From positions 266,686 through 330,685 of the forward strand of contig NZ_RJVG01000005.1 in assembly GCF_003752155.1 (NCBI RefSeq): a DNA stretch of 64,000 nt, written 5' to 3'. The stretch comes from Mobilisporobacter senegalensis (GTDB taxonomy: Bacteria > Bacillota > Clostridia > Lachnospirales > Lachnospiraceae). Positions 8,670-17,905 of the stretch are shown here, one piece after another. How positions within the stretch are numbered: position 1 is the first letter of the stretch; the number at the start of each line of letters is the position of its first letter. The position numbers and the translations under genes were made by a program. The notes beneath the pieces were generated by a model that was given only the letters and a program-made list of their open reading frames with translations, had not been told where the DNA came from and did no database searches.

Positions 8670-9513
8670 AATCCACCAACCAATCTTATAAATACATATT
8701 ATAATTAATTAAAATACACTTTATTACATAATTATTATTCCTCTTATCTGAATATAATTCAAATACATATAAATCATTTTTATACATCAATTGTAATTAT
8801 TATGATATGAAAAGTAAATATAAAATATATACAAATATTAATTGAATGTTTTTGTTATATCTTGACAAATTTAAACATTTTTTGTAATTTTTTGATTCTT
8901 CTATTGTTTTATATTCTTTTACCTTTTAAAGTGTTCATTTTTATTAATAAAATATATTTCTTTTAAAAAAATACGCCTCGATGTCATGATATTACGAACC
9001 TTTTTATACAATTGTATTTAACTTATATTAACTGTCATTACAAAGGTAAGATTGTCTCTTCAAAAAGAAATTTAATGTAGGTTAGCAATATTTTAATTTC
9101 AGTATACATAAACATTACAAATCTATATTTGATTAAATCATTATATAATAGAATTATATCAGATAATTTGATCTATACTGTAACTTGCTGAAATTCATAT
9201 ATGTTTTTGTTGAAAATTAAAAAAATTTCTAACATAATGTTTATATTTTATCATAATAATGTTTATATTTTTTTATAATACTGTTTAAATTTATTATAAT
9301 TGTCGACTGACACTTTTTCGCCATGGCTGATTTATTTGTTAAATCGTAGTTGATATAACTAAATATATATCTTTGTAATATATTGCCCATAGCATTGGAT
9401 ATAGAAATGTAAGTTACTTTGCAAAAATATTTAAAAAGTATTATAAAACTACACCCTTAAAATTCAGATGTTCTCATAATAAAAAATACATTTCCTATCC
9501 ACCGGAAGGTTTA
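8670..9513. other. Very AT-rich stretch without a gene
   Basis: About 840 bases are almost entirely A+T with many short homopolymer runs, and no open frame has a ribosome site. At 9234-9300 three imperfect units of about 22 bases (core ataatgtttatatttt) follow each other. It may carry the promoter of the 7641-8669 gene. Base composition is unlike the rest of the window and fits acquired or degenerating DNA. Confidence 0.5.
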
Positions 9514-9566
9514 TGAAAAAAAAAACAAAAGCAGTAAGTCTTTTACCGATAAAAAACTTACTGCTT
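9514..9566 (-). terminator. Strong intrinsic terminator at the end of the B12 operon transcript
   Basis: Arms aagcagtaag (9529-9538) and cttactgctt (9557-9566) flank an 18-base loop, and a long A-run at 9514-9525 gives the minus-strand RNA a U-tract. It lies just past the stop of the truncated subtilase and would end the cbi transcript. Confidence 0.85.
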
Positions 9567-9610
9567 CTGTGATTTTTATTAATTATAACAAGTTCTTTAA
9601 TAAATACATT

Positions 9611-10405
9611 TTAGCTTATACCAAGCTTATTAATTAACATTGTTATATTATATAATGAACTTTCATTAAAAGATTGAATTTTACCTTCATAAATAATTTT
9701 CATTTGTGAGATTTCTAAAAAATCCATTGGTTTCGTCAACTCAGGTAATTTACTTTCGATTCTAAGTGGATATCTAACCTTAATATTTTTCAAACACGTT
9801 ACATGGGTTCCATGTCCGGAAATATCAACGCTTGGAACAATTTCTAACCGCTCCGGAACAGTTCTTCTGGATAGTGCCTCATCAAGCATTGCTTTTGTAT
9901 AAAGAGTTCCCACAGTATATCCTATGGGAGGCGTCCCAGGAATTGTCTGATCCCATAAATCCAATATTCTTGATGTTCCGTCTTCATTACGGAAATCAGG
10001 ATGGGTATAATCAATTCCCGAATCGATGATTGCCACTAATACTCCGTCCCCGAATAAATCAAATTCTGCTGTTTGAACAGGATTAATACAGGAAGCTGCC
10101 CTTCCTGCACTCACTGCAAAAGTAAGACGTCTGGGCTTTTCTACAAATTCTATTTCCGGATAAGATATAAATTGCGCGATCCTTGACTGTGGAATGGTCA
10201 CGGTTGCATATCCACTGATTAATTCTGTGATCTGAATCTGCATCTCTTCACGAATTCTGTTTATATCTCCGCTATATTTGACAATAAGCTCCCAACTATT
10301 ATCCTCTTCAATATATCCCACATTAAGATCAGCTGACTTCTCTCGAACCTGATCATTCACATCAAGTGCCAGGTTAAGGTCATTACTCACTTTTCCACTA
10401 TCCAT
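9611..10405 (-). pseudogene. Truncated subtilase copy fused to foreign C-terminal codons
   Basis: The first 200 or so codons match subtilase copy 2 almost perfectly up to SGHGTHV, directly after the catalytic His. At 9800 the sequence switches to unrelated DNA that stays open for another 62 codons (TCLKNIKVRYPLRIE... to INKLGIS). The oxyanion Asn and the catalytic Ser are lost, so it cannot be a protease. The switch point is exactly the edge of the 1871-bp repeat. The foreign tail is unrecognised; it might be the end of the same gene whose beginning is fused at 5300-5402. Confidence 0.8.
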
Positions 10406-11670
10406 ATATTCACCCTTAAAATAATTCTCTGTTATAATATATGAAGAATAACAGTGGATATGTTCTATTAATGATACTTGACTCTCATTTGAACAAAGAT
10501 AGTTCAATAAAAGGAGACTTTCCTATTTCGTTTGGTTTTCTTCATCTCTTAGTATATACAATAGTGCATTGCAGATGGCGGCAGCAACATTACTTCCTCC
10601 TTTTCTTCCTTTGGACACAATATAAGGTGTATCTCCTTTCATGATTAATTCTTTCGATTGAACTACATTCACGAATCCAACTGGAACTCCAATGACTAAT
10701 TCAGGCTTTACTTTCTCTTCTTTAATCAATTCATAAAGCCTGATCAAAGCTGTAGGTGCATTCCCAACCGCAAAAATAATTTTTTTATCAAGTTTACTTG
10801 CTTTATCCATGCTTGCAACTGCACGGGTTGTCCCGGTAATTCTTGCAGTCTCTGCTACATCTTCATCACTCATAAAACAAAATACCTCACCACCGTATTT
10901 TGCCAATTCTTTTTTGTTAATACCGGATCTTATCATCTGTGTGTCCGTTACAATACATGCACCCTGAGTTATTGCTTCTAATGCTTTTTCTATTACATCT
11001 GTAGAGAAGCAAAGATTATCAAGGTAATCAAAGTCAGCTGTTGTATGAATCACACGTTTGATCACCGGCTCCAGGGATTTCTCTAAAGAAACATTTCCAA
11101 GCTCTTCTGATATGATTTCAAAGCTTCTTCTTTCAATATCTGCGGGCAGAACGTTTTCTAATTCCAAATATTTTTCATTTTTCATTTTTTATACCAAGTC
11201 TTTCAAAATTTCTTTTCATTTTTCAATTACTTCTTTATGCTAATATTATTCTTGCAGCCATTCCTGCCTGGACTGAGCACAAGCTGACAGGAATTGATAA
11301 GGCATATCTATATTACTATAATAATAAAGGTGTGGAAATCCGGCCAATATTCTGTCCTGACTCCAGATACATGGATATTCCCTCTTACGGAGAGGTTTTC
11401 TGGCAAGAAATGTTTCTCCATTGCTGGTACTATCCCAATAGTGAAATTCATGCCCTTTTATTTTCTCTCCCCGTTTTCCTATTACACAGTCTTCTTTTGT
11501 CTCAAGTTCTATATAGCCAAAACGCTGGAGTTTTTCTGTTCTGAATCCCTTCCCTTTTATAACCCCCACCATTTTTCTGTGAATTCCTGATATATCTTCA
11601 AGGGTATCCTGGAGATAAAGAAAACCACCACATTCAGCCAGACAGGGCATTCCTCCTGTAATTGCTTCTT
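9800..11670. repeat. 1871-bp direct repeat, right copy
   Basis: Same-orientation partner of 3429-5299 at a fixed 6371-base offset, covering the 5' part of the subtilase, all of cbiC and the 3' third of cbiA. Here the right flank continues the complete cbiA and the left flank is foreign, the reverse of the left copy. Together the two copies look like a duplication around an integrated segment. Confidence 0.95.
10523..11185 (-). CDS. cbiC: Cobalt-precorrin-8 methylmutase
   Basis: A 220-residue CbiC, the copy that remains in the riboswitch-driven operon, 60 bases downstream of cbiA. It carries the His of RVIHTTADFDY and the GRKGGSNVAAA C-terminal motif. Compared with the left copy it has changes such as Tyr3 to Asn, Pro to Thr in CFSTDV and Val to Phe in EVFCF. 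It supplies cobyrinic acid to CbiA next door. As it lies in the intact operon it is the more likely working copy. Confidence 0.93.
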   Translation of the reverse strand: MKNEKYLELENVLPADIERRSFEIISEELGNVSLEKSLEPVIKRVIHTTADFDYLDNLCFSTDVIEKALEAITQGACIVTDTQMIRSGINKKELAKYGGEVFCFMSDEDVAETARITGTTRAVASMDKASKLDKKIIFAVGNAPTALIRLYELIKEEKVKPELVIGVPVGFVNVVQSKELIMKGDTPYIVSKGRKGGSNVAAAICNALLYILRDEENQTK

Positions 11671-12625
11671 TGATACATTCTTTCATGGAGAGGTTTGCTT
11701 CCAGTTCTTCTCCATAATTCTCCGGATATCCGCCCCCCAATAAAAGCCCGTGAATATGCTTCGGCAATTCCTTGTCATGGATAGGGGAGAAAAATTCAAG
11801 TTCTGCTCCCATTCTCTTAAGCAAGTCCAGATTATCTGCATAGTAGAAATTAAATGCTTCATCTTTTGCGACTCCGATCCGCACCTCCTTAGAAAGCTTC
11901 GGGATTATGAGTTCTTCATATTCTATCTCCTTCGCCTCATGGGCGATTTCCAGAAGAAGCTTCATATCAATATTCTTTCCTACTGCTTCTGACAGTTTTT
12001 CTATCTTATCATTGATTTTATGTATTTCATGGGGCTGTAATAAGCCCAAATGCCTGCTTCCAAGAAAGACATCTTCCATTTTTGGAAGATGACCTACTAC
12101 AGGAACTTCCAATTCCCTCTCAATCATTTCCTTTAATTCAGGATATATGCCTTCCCCCACCTGATTCAAAATCACGCCTTTTATATTACTGTCAGTCCGG
12201 TATTCCATCATTCCTTTTATAAGGGCGATTAAAGATACGCTGGAACCTCTCCCATTCACGATCAGGATAACTGGTGTTCCAGTAACCTTTCCAATATCAT
12301 AAGTACTTGCTTTTAGTGATATTCCTGCCAAACCATCGTAATATCCCATGACCCCTTCTAAGACAGCAATATCCATATCTTTTGTATTTTTAGCCAATAG
12401 ATATCTGGTGGTGTTATCATCAGTAAAATAAGTATCCAGATTTGCGGTTTTCATCCCTAGTATCCTGCTGTGAAACATGGTGTCAATATAATCCGGACCG
12501 CATTTAAAAGAAGTCACTTTCTTCCCGGTTTTTTGCAGATATCGAAGCACTCCGCAGGTCACTGTTGTTTTTCCGCTTCCACTGCCGGGGGCTGCAAAAA
12601 GTATTCTGGGGATTGTTTTAACCAT
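11246..12625 (-). CDS. cbiA: Cobyrinic acid a,c-diamide synthase
   Basis: This 459-residue, full-length CbiA uses ATP and glutamine to amidate side chains a and c of cobyrinic acid. An N-terminal P-loop ATPase domain (APGSGSGKTT, residues 12-21) is followed by a class I glutaminase-like domain with nucleophile Cys332 in AECGG. The start at 12625 has a GGAGGA site and overlaps the end of the cbiJET fusion by eight bases, which suggests coupled translation. A longer frame from 12652 is possible but lacks such support. The last third is duplicated, without its head, at 4875-5298. Confidence 0.95.
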   Translation of the reverse strand: MVKTIPRILFAAPGSGSGKTTVTCGVLRYLQKTGKKVTSFKCGPDYIDTMFHSRILGMKTANLDTYFTDDNTTRYLLAKNTKDMDIAVLEGVMGYYDGLAGISLKASTYDIGKVTGTPVILIVNGRGSSVSLIALIKGMMEYRTDSNIKGVILNQVGEGIYPELKEMIERELEVPVVGHLPKMEDVFLGSRHLGLLQPHEIHKINDKIEKLSEAVGKNIDMKLLLEIAHEAKEIEYEELIIPKLSKEVRIGVAKDEAFNFYYADNLDLLKRMGAELEFFSPIHDKELPKHIHGLLLGGGYPENYGEELEANLSMKECIKEAITGGMPCLAECGGFLYLQDTLEDISGIHRKMVGVIKGKGFRTEKLQRFGYIELETKEDCVIGKRGEKIKGHEFHYWDSTSNGETFLARKPLRKREYPCIWSQDRILAGFPHLYYYSNIDMPYQFLSACAQSRQEWLQE

Positions 12626-14612
12626 TCCTGTTTCCTCCTCCAAACGATACAATATAAACAGGATTATAAGCCTGCATCATATGATAATTTCCAGTCTTCC
12701 TGCTTTTGGATATATTGGTCTGGATTATATCCGGCTCCTTTATAATACCTTCTTTCACCAATTTCATGATTTCCGAGACCGTATCCAGGGAAATAGCATT
12801 TACAACAATTCGGACATTTTTATTTTTTCTCGTGACAGATTTTACAATCGATTCTAATTTTCCGCTGCTTCCTCCAATAAATACATGGGTAGGAGCTTCG
12901 AGACCTTCAAGGCACTCCGGTGCCATACCTTCTATAATGGTGCAATTATCTGCTTGAAATTTCCTCTTATTTTCCTCTATTAATGAAATTCCTTCTGTAT
13001 TTTTCTCAATAGCATAAACGGTTCCGTCTTCACATCGAAGTGCCGCCTCCACAGACACAGAACCTGTCCCTGCTCCTATGTCATAAACGATGGAGTTTTT
13101 ATCCAAACCTAATTTTTCTATGGATATTAATCTGATTTCCTGTTTTGTCATAGGAACTTTTCCCCGGGTAAATTCCTCATCTTCTATTCTTTGCTTTCTA
13201 TGTCCGGCAAATATATTTTCAATATAAATAACTGCAAGATTCTCCGTGACCTGATTCACAAAATCTTTTGGCTTTCCGGTTAAGATTTTTTCCTCCGGAT
13301 AGGAAAGTCTCTCTCCAACTGTAATATTCAGGTACTCCATTCCATACTCCAATAGTTTATGGCAGATTTCTGACACATCACTGGTACTTCCCAATAAGAC
13401 ACATATTTTTTCATTATTTCGTACTTTACTTATAATATTAAGTTCTTTCCCATGTTTGCTTAAAAATAGAGTATCTTCCCAAGGCACTCCTATCTTATTT
13501 AAAAAATAAACAGGGGTTGAAATTCCTGATACTGCAGTAATCTGGCAGGAATCCAACAAAGATGATAATCCCTTGGCTCCAGAAGAAAAACCCACATCTC
13601 CTGAAAAAGCAATTGCAATATTAGTATATTCCGGATGTGCTTTAATAAAGCGGACTATCTCTTCTTTTGTATAGCTGGAGTAAAATTCTTTATGAGATAC
13701 GATACTTCTGCAAAGTGTAAGCATCCGGCTGGCTCCAATAATAACATCACTTTCTTCTAACGCTTTCACAGCTTCATAAGTAAGATGGTTCTTATTTCCC
13801 ATCCCCATTCCGATCAAAGTGACCTTCTGCTTTGGCAAAACTCCGTATTTTTCTCTGAGAAATACCAGCACTTCTCTGTAGGACATGCTGTCTGTCTTTA
13901 CTTTTGGTTCCATAGGCCGGCCTATTACAATCAGTTTTACACCTGCTCTCATGGAGGCTCTGTATTTTTCTAAAAATCCTCCGTTTGTTCCAGAGGATTT
14001 CGTTACAACATATGCAGCATGGATCATACGTATCTGAACATAATTAAATTCTTCTGAAAAAGGACCTTGCATGCAAAAAAGATTTTTTCCTTCAAATCCT
14101 ATTTTACTGCATTCTTCCACTACAGATGCAACGGAGAGCACCCTTGCATAGCATCTTTCTCTATAGTTATCAAGGAGGGTATATTTATTAAGTTCCTTAC
14201 TTCCTGTTGTAATAAGGATATTTCCTTCCTTATGCCTTAAATAGGCAACCGCACTTTCAATATCCGGTACGTGGATAATATCTGCTTCCTCTGCTGTACT
14301 GTTCTCCTCCCGGATAAGACGGATATAGGAAAATCCTGTTTCCTTGCATGCCTCTATAATATTGTCCGTCACTTCTACTGCATAGGGATGAGTTGCATCT
14401 ATCACATATTCCGGTTGATGGGTTAGCAGATATTCTTCCATCTCTATTCTATTAAGACGTTTTGCACAGATATGAATATTATCTCCTTTTGGAAGAATGG
14501 ATTCTCCATATTCCGTAGCAACGCACATATGAACACTTACACCTGAACCTTCTAAATACCCTGCAAGCTTTCTTCCTTCTCTTGTTCCTCCAAATACAAC
14601 AATGCGATTCAT
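12618..14612 (-). CDS. cbiJET: Triple fusion: precorrin-6A reductase, precorrin-6Y methyltransferase CbiE and decarboxylating methyltransferase CbiT
   Basis: One 664-residue chain joins three corrin enzymes. Residues 1 to about 250 are CbiJ (VVFGGTREG nucleotide motif and DATHPYA), which reduces cobalt-precorrin-6A. About 262-462 are CbiE (VTLIGMGMGN, SAM-dependent tetrapyrrole methylase at C5). About 470-660 are CbiT (MTKQEIR, then DIGAGTG SAM site), which methylates C15 with decarboxylation. CbiE-CbiT fusions are known as CobL; adding CbiJ at the front is less usual. ATG at 14612 sits eight bases after AAGGGAG; an in-frame GTG at 14621 is the alternative. All three domains look complete. 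Confidence 0.9.
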   Translation of the reverse strand: MNRIVVFGGTREGRKLAGYLEGSGVSVHMCVATEYGESILPKGDNIHICAKRLNRIEMEEYLLTHQPEYVIDATHPYAVEVTDNIIEACKETGFSYIRLIREENSTAEEADIIHVPDIESAVAYLRHKEGNILITTGSKELNKYTLLDNYRERCYARVLSVASVVEECSKIGFEGKNLFCMQGPFSEEFNYVQIRMIHAAYVVTKSSGTNGGFLEKYRASMRAGVKLIVIGRPMEPKVKTDSMSYREVLVFLREKYGVLPKQKVTLIGMGMGNKNHLTYEAVKALEESDVIIGASRMLTLCRSIVSHKEFYSSYTKEEIVRFIKAHPEYTNIAIAFSGDVGFSSGAKGLSSLLDSCQITAVSGISTPVYFLNKIGVPWEDTLFLSKHGKELNIISKVRNNEKICVLLGSTSDVSEICHKLLEYGMEYLNITVGERLSYPEEKILTGKPKDFVNQVTENLAVIYIENIFAGHRKQRIEDEEFTRGKVPMTKQEIRLISIEKLGLDKNSIVYDIGAGTGSVSVEAALRCEDGTVYAIEKNTEGISLIEENKRKFQADNCTIIEGMAPECLEGLEAPTHVFIGGSSGKLESIVKSVTRKNKNVRIVVNAISLDTVSEIMKLVKEGIIKEPDIIQTNISKSRKTGNYHMMQAYNPVYIVSFGGGNRNG

Positions 14613-14633
14613 CTGTACCACTCCCTTTTCTGC

Positions 14634-15332
14634 CTAATTATTTTCTTTTACGATAACAATAGTTAAATATCCACTATCTTCTCCTATGTCTTGTAACCTC
14701 TTATAAACTATTTCATTTTCCATACCGCAATTTGATATTCCATATATAGAATATTTATGAGATTTCTCTAATTCCAATAGAGCTTCTTTTAACTTGATCA
14801 GCTGCTTCCCTGATTTCATAAATATTTTTGTTCCCTTTAATAATATTGCTTCTTCCACATCATAGGAACCGGGTATAATATGTATTTCTTCCTTATTCTC
14901 ACCCAGTGGAATATTAAGTACCCCTGCTGCCGCACAAAAGGACGGAATACCATTTATAATGTATGCTTCATATCCCTCTTTCACCATTCTCTGATGAAGA
15001 TACATATAAGTGGAATATATGGTTGGGTCTCCTATGGTTAAAAAAGAAACCTTTTTCCCACTTTCTAATTCCTCTTTTACAGCCTTAAAAATCTCATCAT
15101 GGGCTTTTTTTAGTATTTCTTTGTCTTTTATCATTGGAAAAGGAAGACAGATGATTTCTTTGCCTTCTATTTCCGGATAAATACCTGCCACTATATTATA
15201 AGCATGACATTCTTTTTTATGGGCAACAGGCAAAATAATGGTTTGGCTCATCTTGATCTTATTCAGTGCCTTCAGTGTTAATAGCTCCGGATCTCCCGGA
15301 CCCACACCAACTCCATATAATATTCCGCTCAT
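14634..15332 (-). CDS. cbiL: Cobalt-precorrin-2 C20-methyltransferase
   Basis: A 232-residue SAM-dependent tetrapyrrole methylase that methylates cobalt-sirohydrochlorin (cobalt-factor II) at C20. It shows the GVGVGPGDPELLTLKA N-terminus with the loop typical of CbiL/CobI, and the conserved IGDPTIYSTY motif near residue 100 that lines the active site. It lies 14 bases after cbiH and 21 bases before the cbiJET fusion. Its length is normal. Confidence 0.93.
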   Translation of the reverse strand: MSGILYGVGVGPGDPELLTLKALNKIKMSQTIILPVAHKKECHAYNIVAGIYPEIEGKEIICLPFPMIKDKEILKKAHDEIFKAVKEELESGKKVSFLTIGDPTIYSTYMYLHQRMVKEGYEAYIINGIPSFCAAAGVLNIPLGENKEEIHIIPGSYDVEEAILLKGTKIFMKSGKQLIKLKEALLELEKSHKYSIYGISNCGMENEIVYKRLQDIGEDSGYLTIVIVKENN

Positions 15333-15346
15333 AGAATTCTCCTTAT

Positions 15347-16075
15347 CTATCGGTATCCTCTCGGGGTCACCATGGAATTCCCGATTCTCCTGGTTTGAGA
15401 GTTACCTATATATACTGTAGTAAACATATCCACCTTCCGGGTTCGTAATTCTTTCAAGGTCATGATTTCACTTGTCTGACCTTCACGTCCAATATTTTTC
15501 ACATATCCGCATATGGTTTCTGAATTTCTATGCTCTAAAATAATATCACAGGCTTTTTCCAGATAATCACTTCTCTTATGGCTGGAAGGGTTATAAAGAC
15601 AGATGACAAAATCAGCTGCTGCACCAGAATGGAGGCGCTTCTCTATTGTTTCCCAAGGGGTAAGCAGATCACTTAAGCTGATCACTGCAAAATCATGAAT
15701 CAAAGGGGCTCCTAATACCGCTGCACCGGAAGATGCGGCAGTAATACCCGGAACGATCTCTACGAAAACTTCTTTGTATTTCTCACCTAATTCCAGAATC
15801 AATCCGGCCATGCCATAAACACCAGAATCACCACTGCATACCATTGCAACTGTCTTTCCTTCCTGTGCTTTTGTCAGGGCAATCTCACACCTCTCTTTTT
15901 CTCTTTTCATAGGGGTGGTAATAAATTCTTTATCAGGATAATATTTTTTCACTAAATCCGCATACACTGTATAGCCTACAATGATTTCACTTTCATTCAG
16001 TGCCTGGGCTGCCTGTTCTGTCATGAACTCTTTGCCCCCGGGACCAATCCCCACTACATAAAGTTTGCTTTTCAT
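15347..16075 (-). CDS. cbiH: Cobalt-precorrin-3B C17-methyltransferase
   Basis: A 242-residue methylase of the CbiH/CobJ type, which methylates C17 and drives ring contraction. Motifs are VVGIGPGGKEFMT, the SGDSGVYGMAG active-site loop and LYNPSS. The start ATG at 16075 overlaps the cbiG stop as ATGA, so the two are translationally coupled. An upstream in-frame start at 16090 lies inside cbiG and is less likely. No extra FeS domain is present, as expected for the anaerobic route. Confidence 0.93.
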   Translation of the reverse strand: MKSKLYVVGIGPGGKEFMTEQAAQALNESEIIVGYTVYADLVKKYYPDKEFITTPMKREKERCEIALTKAQEGKTVAMVCSGDSGVYGMAGLILELGEKYKEVFVEIVPGITAASSGAAVLGAPLIHDFAVISLSDLLTPWETIEKRLHSGAAADFVICLYNPSSHKRSDYLEKACDIILEHRNSETICGYVKNIGREGQTSEIMTLKELRTRKVDMFTTVYIGNSQTRRIGNSMVTPRGYR

Positions 16076-17136
16076 AAGGTAACACTCCATTCTTTCATTG
16101 CCAGTGCTAATGTCATTCCATTGCCTTTTGTCTTGTGTAATATAATTTTCCCGTGGTTGCTTGCTAACTTAGCCGCCCGTTCACATACATTGTCTACACC
16201 TGTTATCCTGCTTACATAATCTGATCTCTCATATTCACCCTCGGCCTTCATCAGTTCCTCACTGCCATAGGTAAGAAAAGGAACTTCCAGTTCCCTGGAA
16301 ATCCTAAGCAGACACTCCTCTTCTCTTTTTATATCGATACTTGCAATATTAATAACAGATCTGATATCGATTCCTTTTTGTCCTAATTGCTCTAATATAA
16401 ATTGTTTTAACTTATCTTCACTGGTTGATTTTTTACATCCGATTCCGATACTGATGACTTTTGGTATCAGATGAAGGCTTTTTCCTTCCATTTCAGGAGT
16501 ATTCACTGTTACAAATGGTGACACATAGATACCGAACTGTTCTGAAGTTTCTTTTCTATTTGCCAATTCCTCAGGCCAGTCTCCTTTTATTATGGTATCT
16601 GCATGTAAAAATACTTTTTTGTCATTAAGAATTGCAGCTGATATTTCTTTGGCTAATTCCCTGTCTGTAATCAAGAGCTGATTCTTCTTTGCGAACAAAT
16701 CTACCGCAAATACACAGTTTAAATCTGTGGCAGTGGTAATCACTGGATTTCCCTGAAGCATATCTGCCAGATAATTTGTAAGTTCATTGGCTCCCCCGAG
16801 ATGACCTGATAGAAGGGAAATGATATTCTTCCCATATTCATCCATCACAACAACTGCAGGATCCCTGTATTTATCTCTGACAAAAGGAGCAATACCCCTT
16901 ACCGCGATTCCGGCCGAAGAGATAAAAATAATAGCATTCCTTTGGATATACTGTGTTTTGACCCACTCAGACAGTTCATCTGTCACTATCTCAATCCTGG
17001 AATCTGTTTCATGATCGGCCGGTAAATATTTTCCTTTATAATATCCTCTTGCTTCATTGGTATCGCTTATCATATCTAAAAGCTTGTTAAGAAGTCTATA
17101 GCCCCTGGAAGTGAAACTAATCAGGCTGATTTTCAT
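16072..17136 (-). CDS. cbiG: Cobalt-precorrin-5A hydrolase
   Basis: A 354-residue CbiG, which opens the delta-lactone of cobalt-precorrin-5A and releases acetaldehyde; its presence marks the anaerobic pathway. The N-terminal domain has AIIFISSAGIAVR and the hallmark LSGHLGGANELT. The C-terminal domain (from about residue 230, SIGIGCKKSTS) is also complete. It begins 20 bases inside the end of cbiF and ends in an ATGA overlap with cbiH. Confidence 0.93.
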   Translation of the reverse strand: MKISLISFTSRGYRLLNKLLDMISDTNEARGYYKGKYLPADHETDSRIEIVTDELSEWVKTQYIQRNAIIFISSAGIAVRGIAPFVRDKYRDPAVVVMDEYGKNIISLLSGHLGGANELTNYLADMLQGNPVITTATDLNCVFAVDLFAKKNQLLITDRELAKEISAAILNDKKVFLHADTIIKGDWPEELANRKETSEQFGIYVSPFVTVNTPEMEGKSLHLIPKVISIGIGCKKSTSEDKLKQFILEQLGQKGIDIRSVINIASIDIKREEECLLRISRELEVPFLTYGSEELMKAEGEYERSDYVSRITGVDNVCERAAKLASNHGKIILHKTKGNGMTLALAMKEWSVTL

Positions 17137-17893
17137 CTAACATCCTTCCCTTTCTATATTCCGTAGTAAAACACTCATCATACAACCTGGAATATTCATA
17201 AACATCTCCAAGTACTTCCCCAATTACAATCAATGCTGTCTTTTTAATATTTTCTTCCTCTGCTGTTTTTGCCAATTCCTTTAACTTGCAAAAACATACC
17301 TTTTCCTCCGGCCAGGTTGCTTTATATACAATTGCAGCCTTCGTATCTTCAGGATATCCCCCTGCCAGCAATCTTTGTTGCAGCTCAAGGAGCATTCCGG
17401 CACTTAAGAAGATAACCATTGTTGCCTGATGCGCTGCAAAAGCTTCAATACTTTCTTTCTCAGGTACAGATGTTCTTCCTTCCATTCTTGTAATGATCAC
17501 GGATTGGGATATTCCGGGAAGTGTGTATTCTGCCGATAATGCTGCCGCTGCACCGCAGAAAGAACTCACACCGGGACATATCTCATATGGGATTTTCCTC
17601 TCTTTTAACATATCTATCTGTTCTCTGATTGCTCCATATAAGCAAGGATCCCCCGTATGCAGCCTGACTGTCATCTGTTGTTTATGTTCGGCCTCCTCCA
17701 TAGTTTCAATTACTTCCTTCAGGGTCATGAATGCACTATTATAAATCTTACAATCCTCTCTGCAATCATTTAATAACTCAGGATTTACTAAAGAACCGGC
17801 GTATATGACAATATCCGCACTTTTAATAAGTTCCAATCCCCTGACAGTTATTAAATCTTTTGCTCCGGGACCTGCTCCTACAAAATAAACCAT
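17117..17893 (-). CDS. cbiF: Cobalt-precorrin-4 C11-methyltransferase
   Basis: A 258-residue SAM-dependent methylase of the CbiF/CobM class. It shows VYFVGAGPGAKDLIT at the N-terminus, RLHTGDPCLYGA as the substrate loop and PGVSSFCGAAAAL. It methylates C11 of cobalt-precorrin-4 to give the substrate of CbiG, whose gene overlaps its end. The length matches the family. Confidence 0.93.
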   Translation of the reverse strand: MVYFVGAGPGAKDLITVRGLELIKSADIVIYAGSLVNPELLNDCREDCKIYNSAFMTLKEVIETMEEAEHKQQMTVRLHTGDPCLYGAIREQIDMLKERKIPYEICPGVSSFCGAAAALSAEYTLPGISQSVIITRMEGRTSVPEKESIEAFAAHQATMVIFLSAGMLLELQQRLLAGGYPEDTKAAIVYKATWPEEKVCFCKLKELAKTAEEENIKKTALIVIGEVLGDVYEYSRLYDECFTTEYRKGRMLDENQPD

Positions 17894-17905
17894 ACTGCAC
17901 CTCTT

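Noticed and set aside
9234..9300. CRISPR-like repeat array
   Set aside because: Only three imperfect AT-rich units directly adjoining each other, without unique spacers or cas genes.
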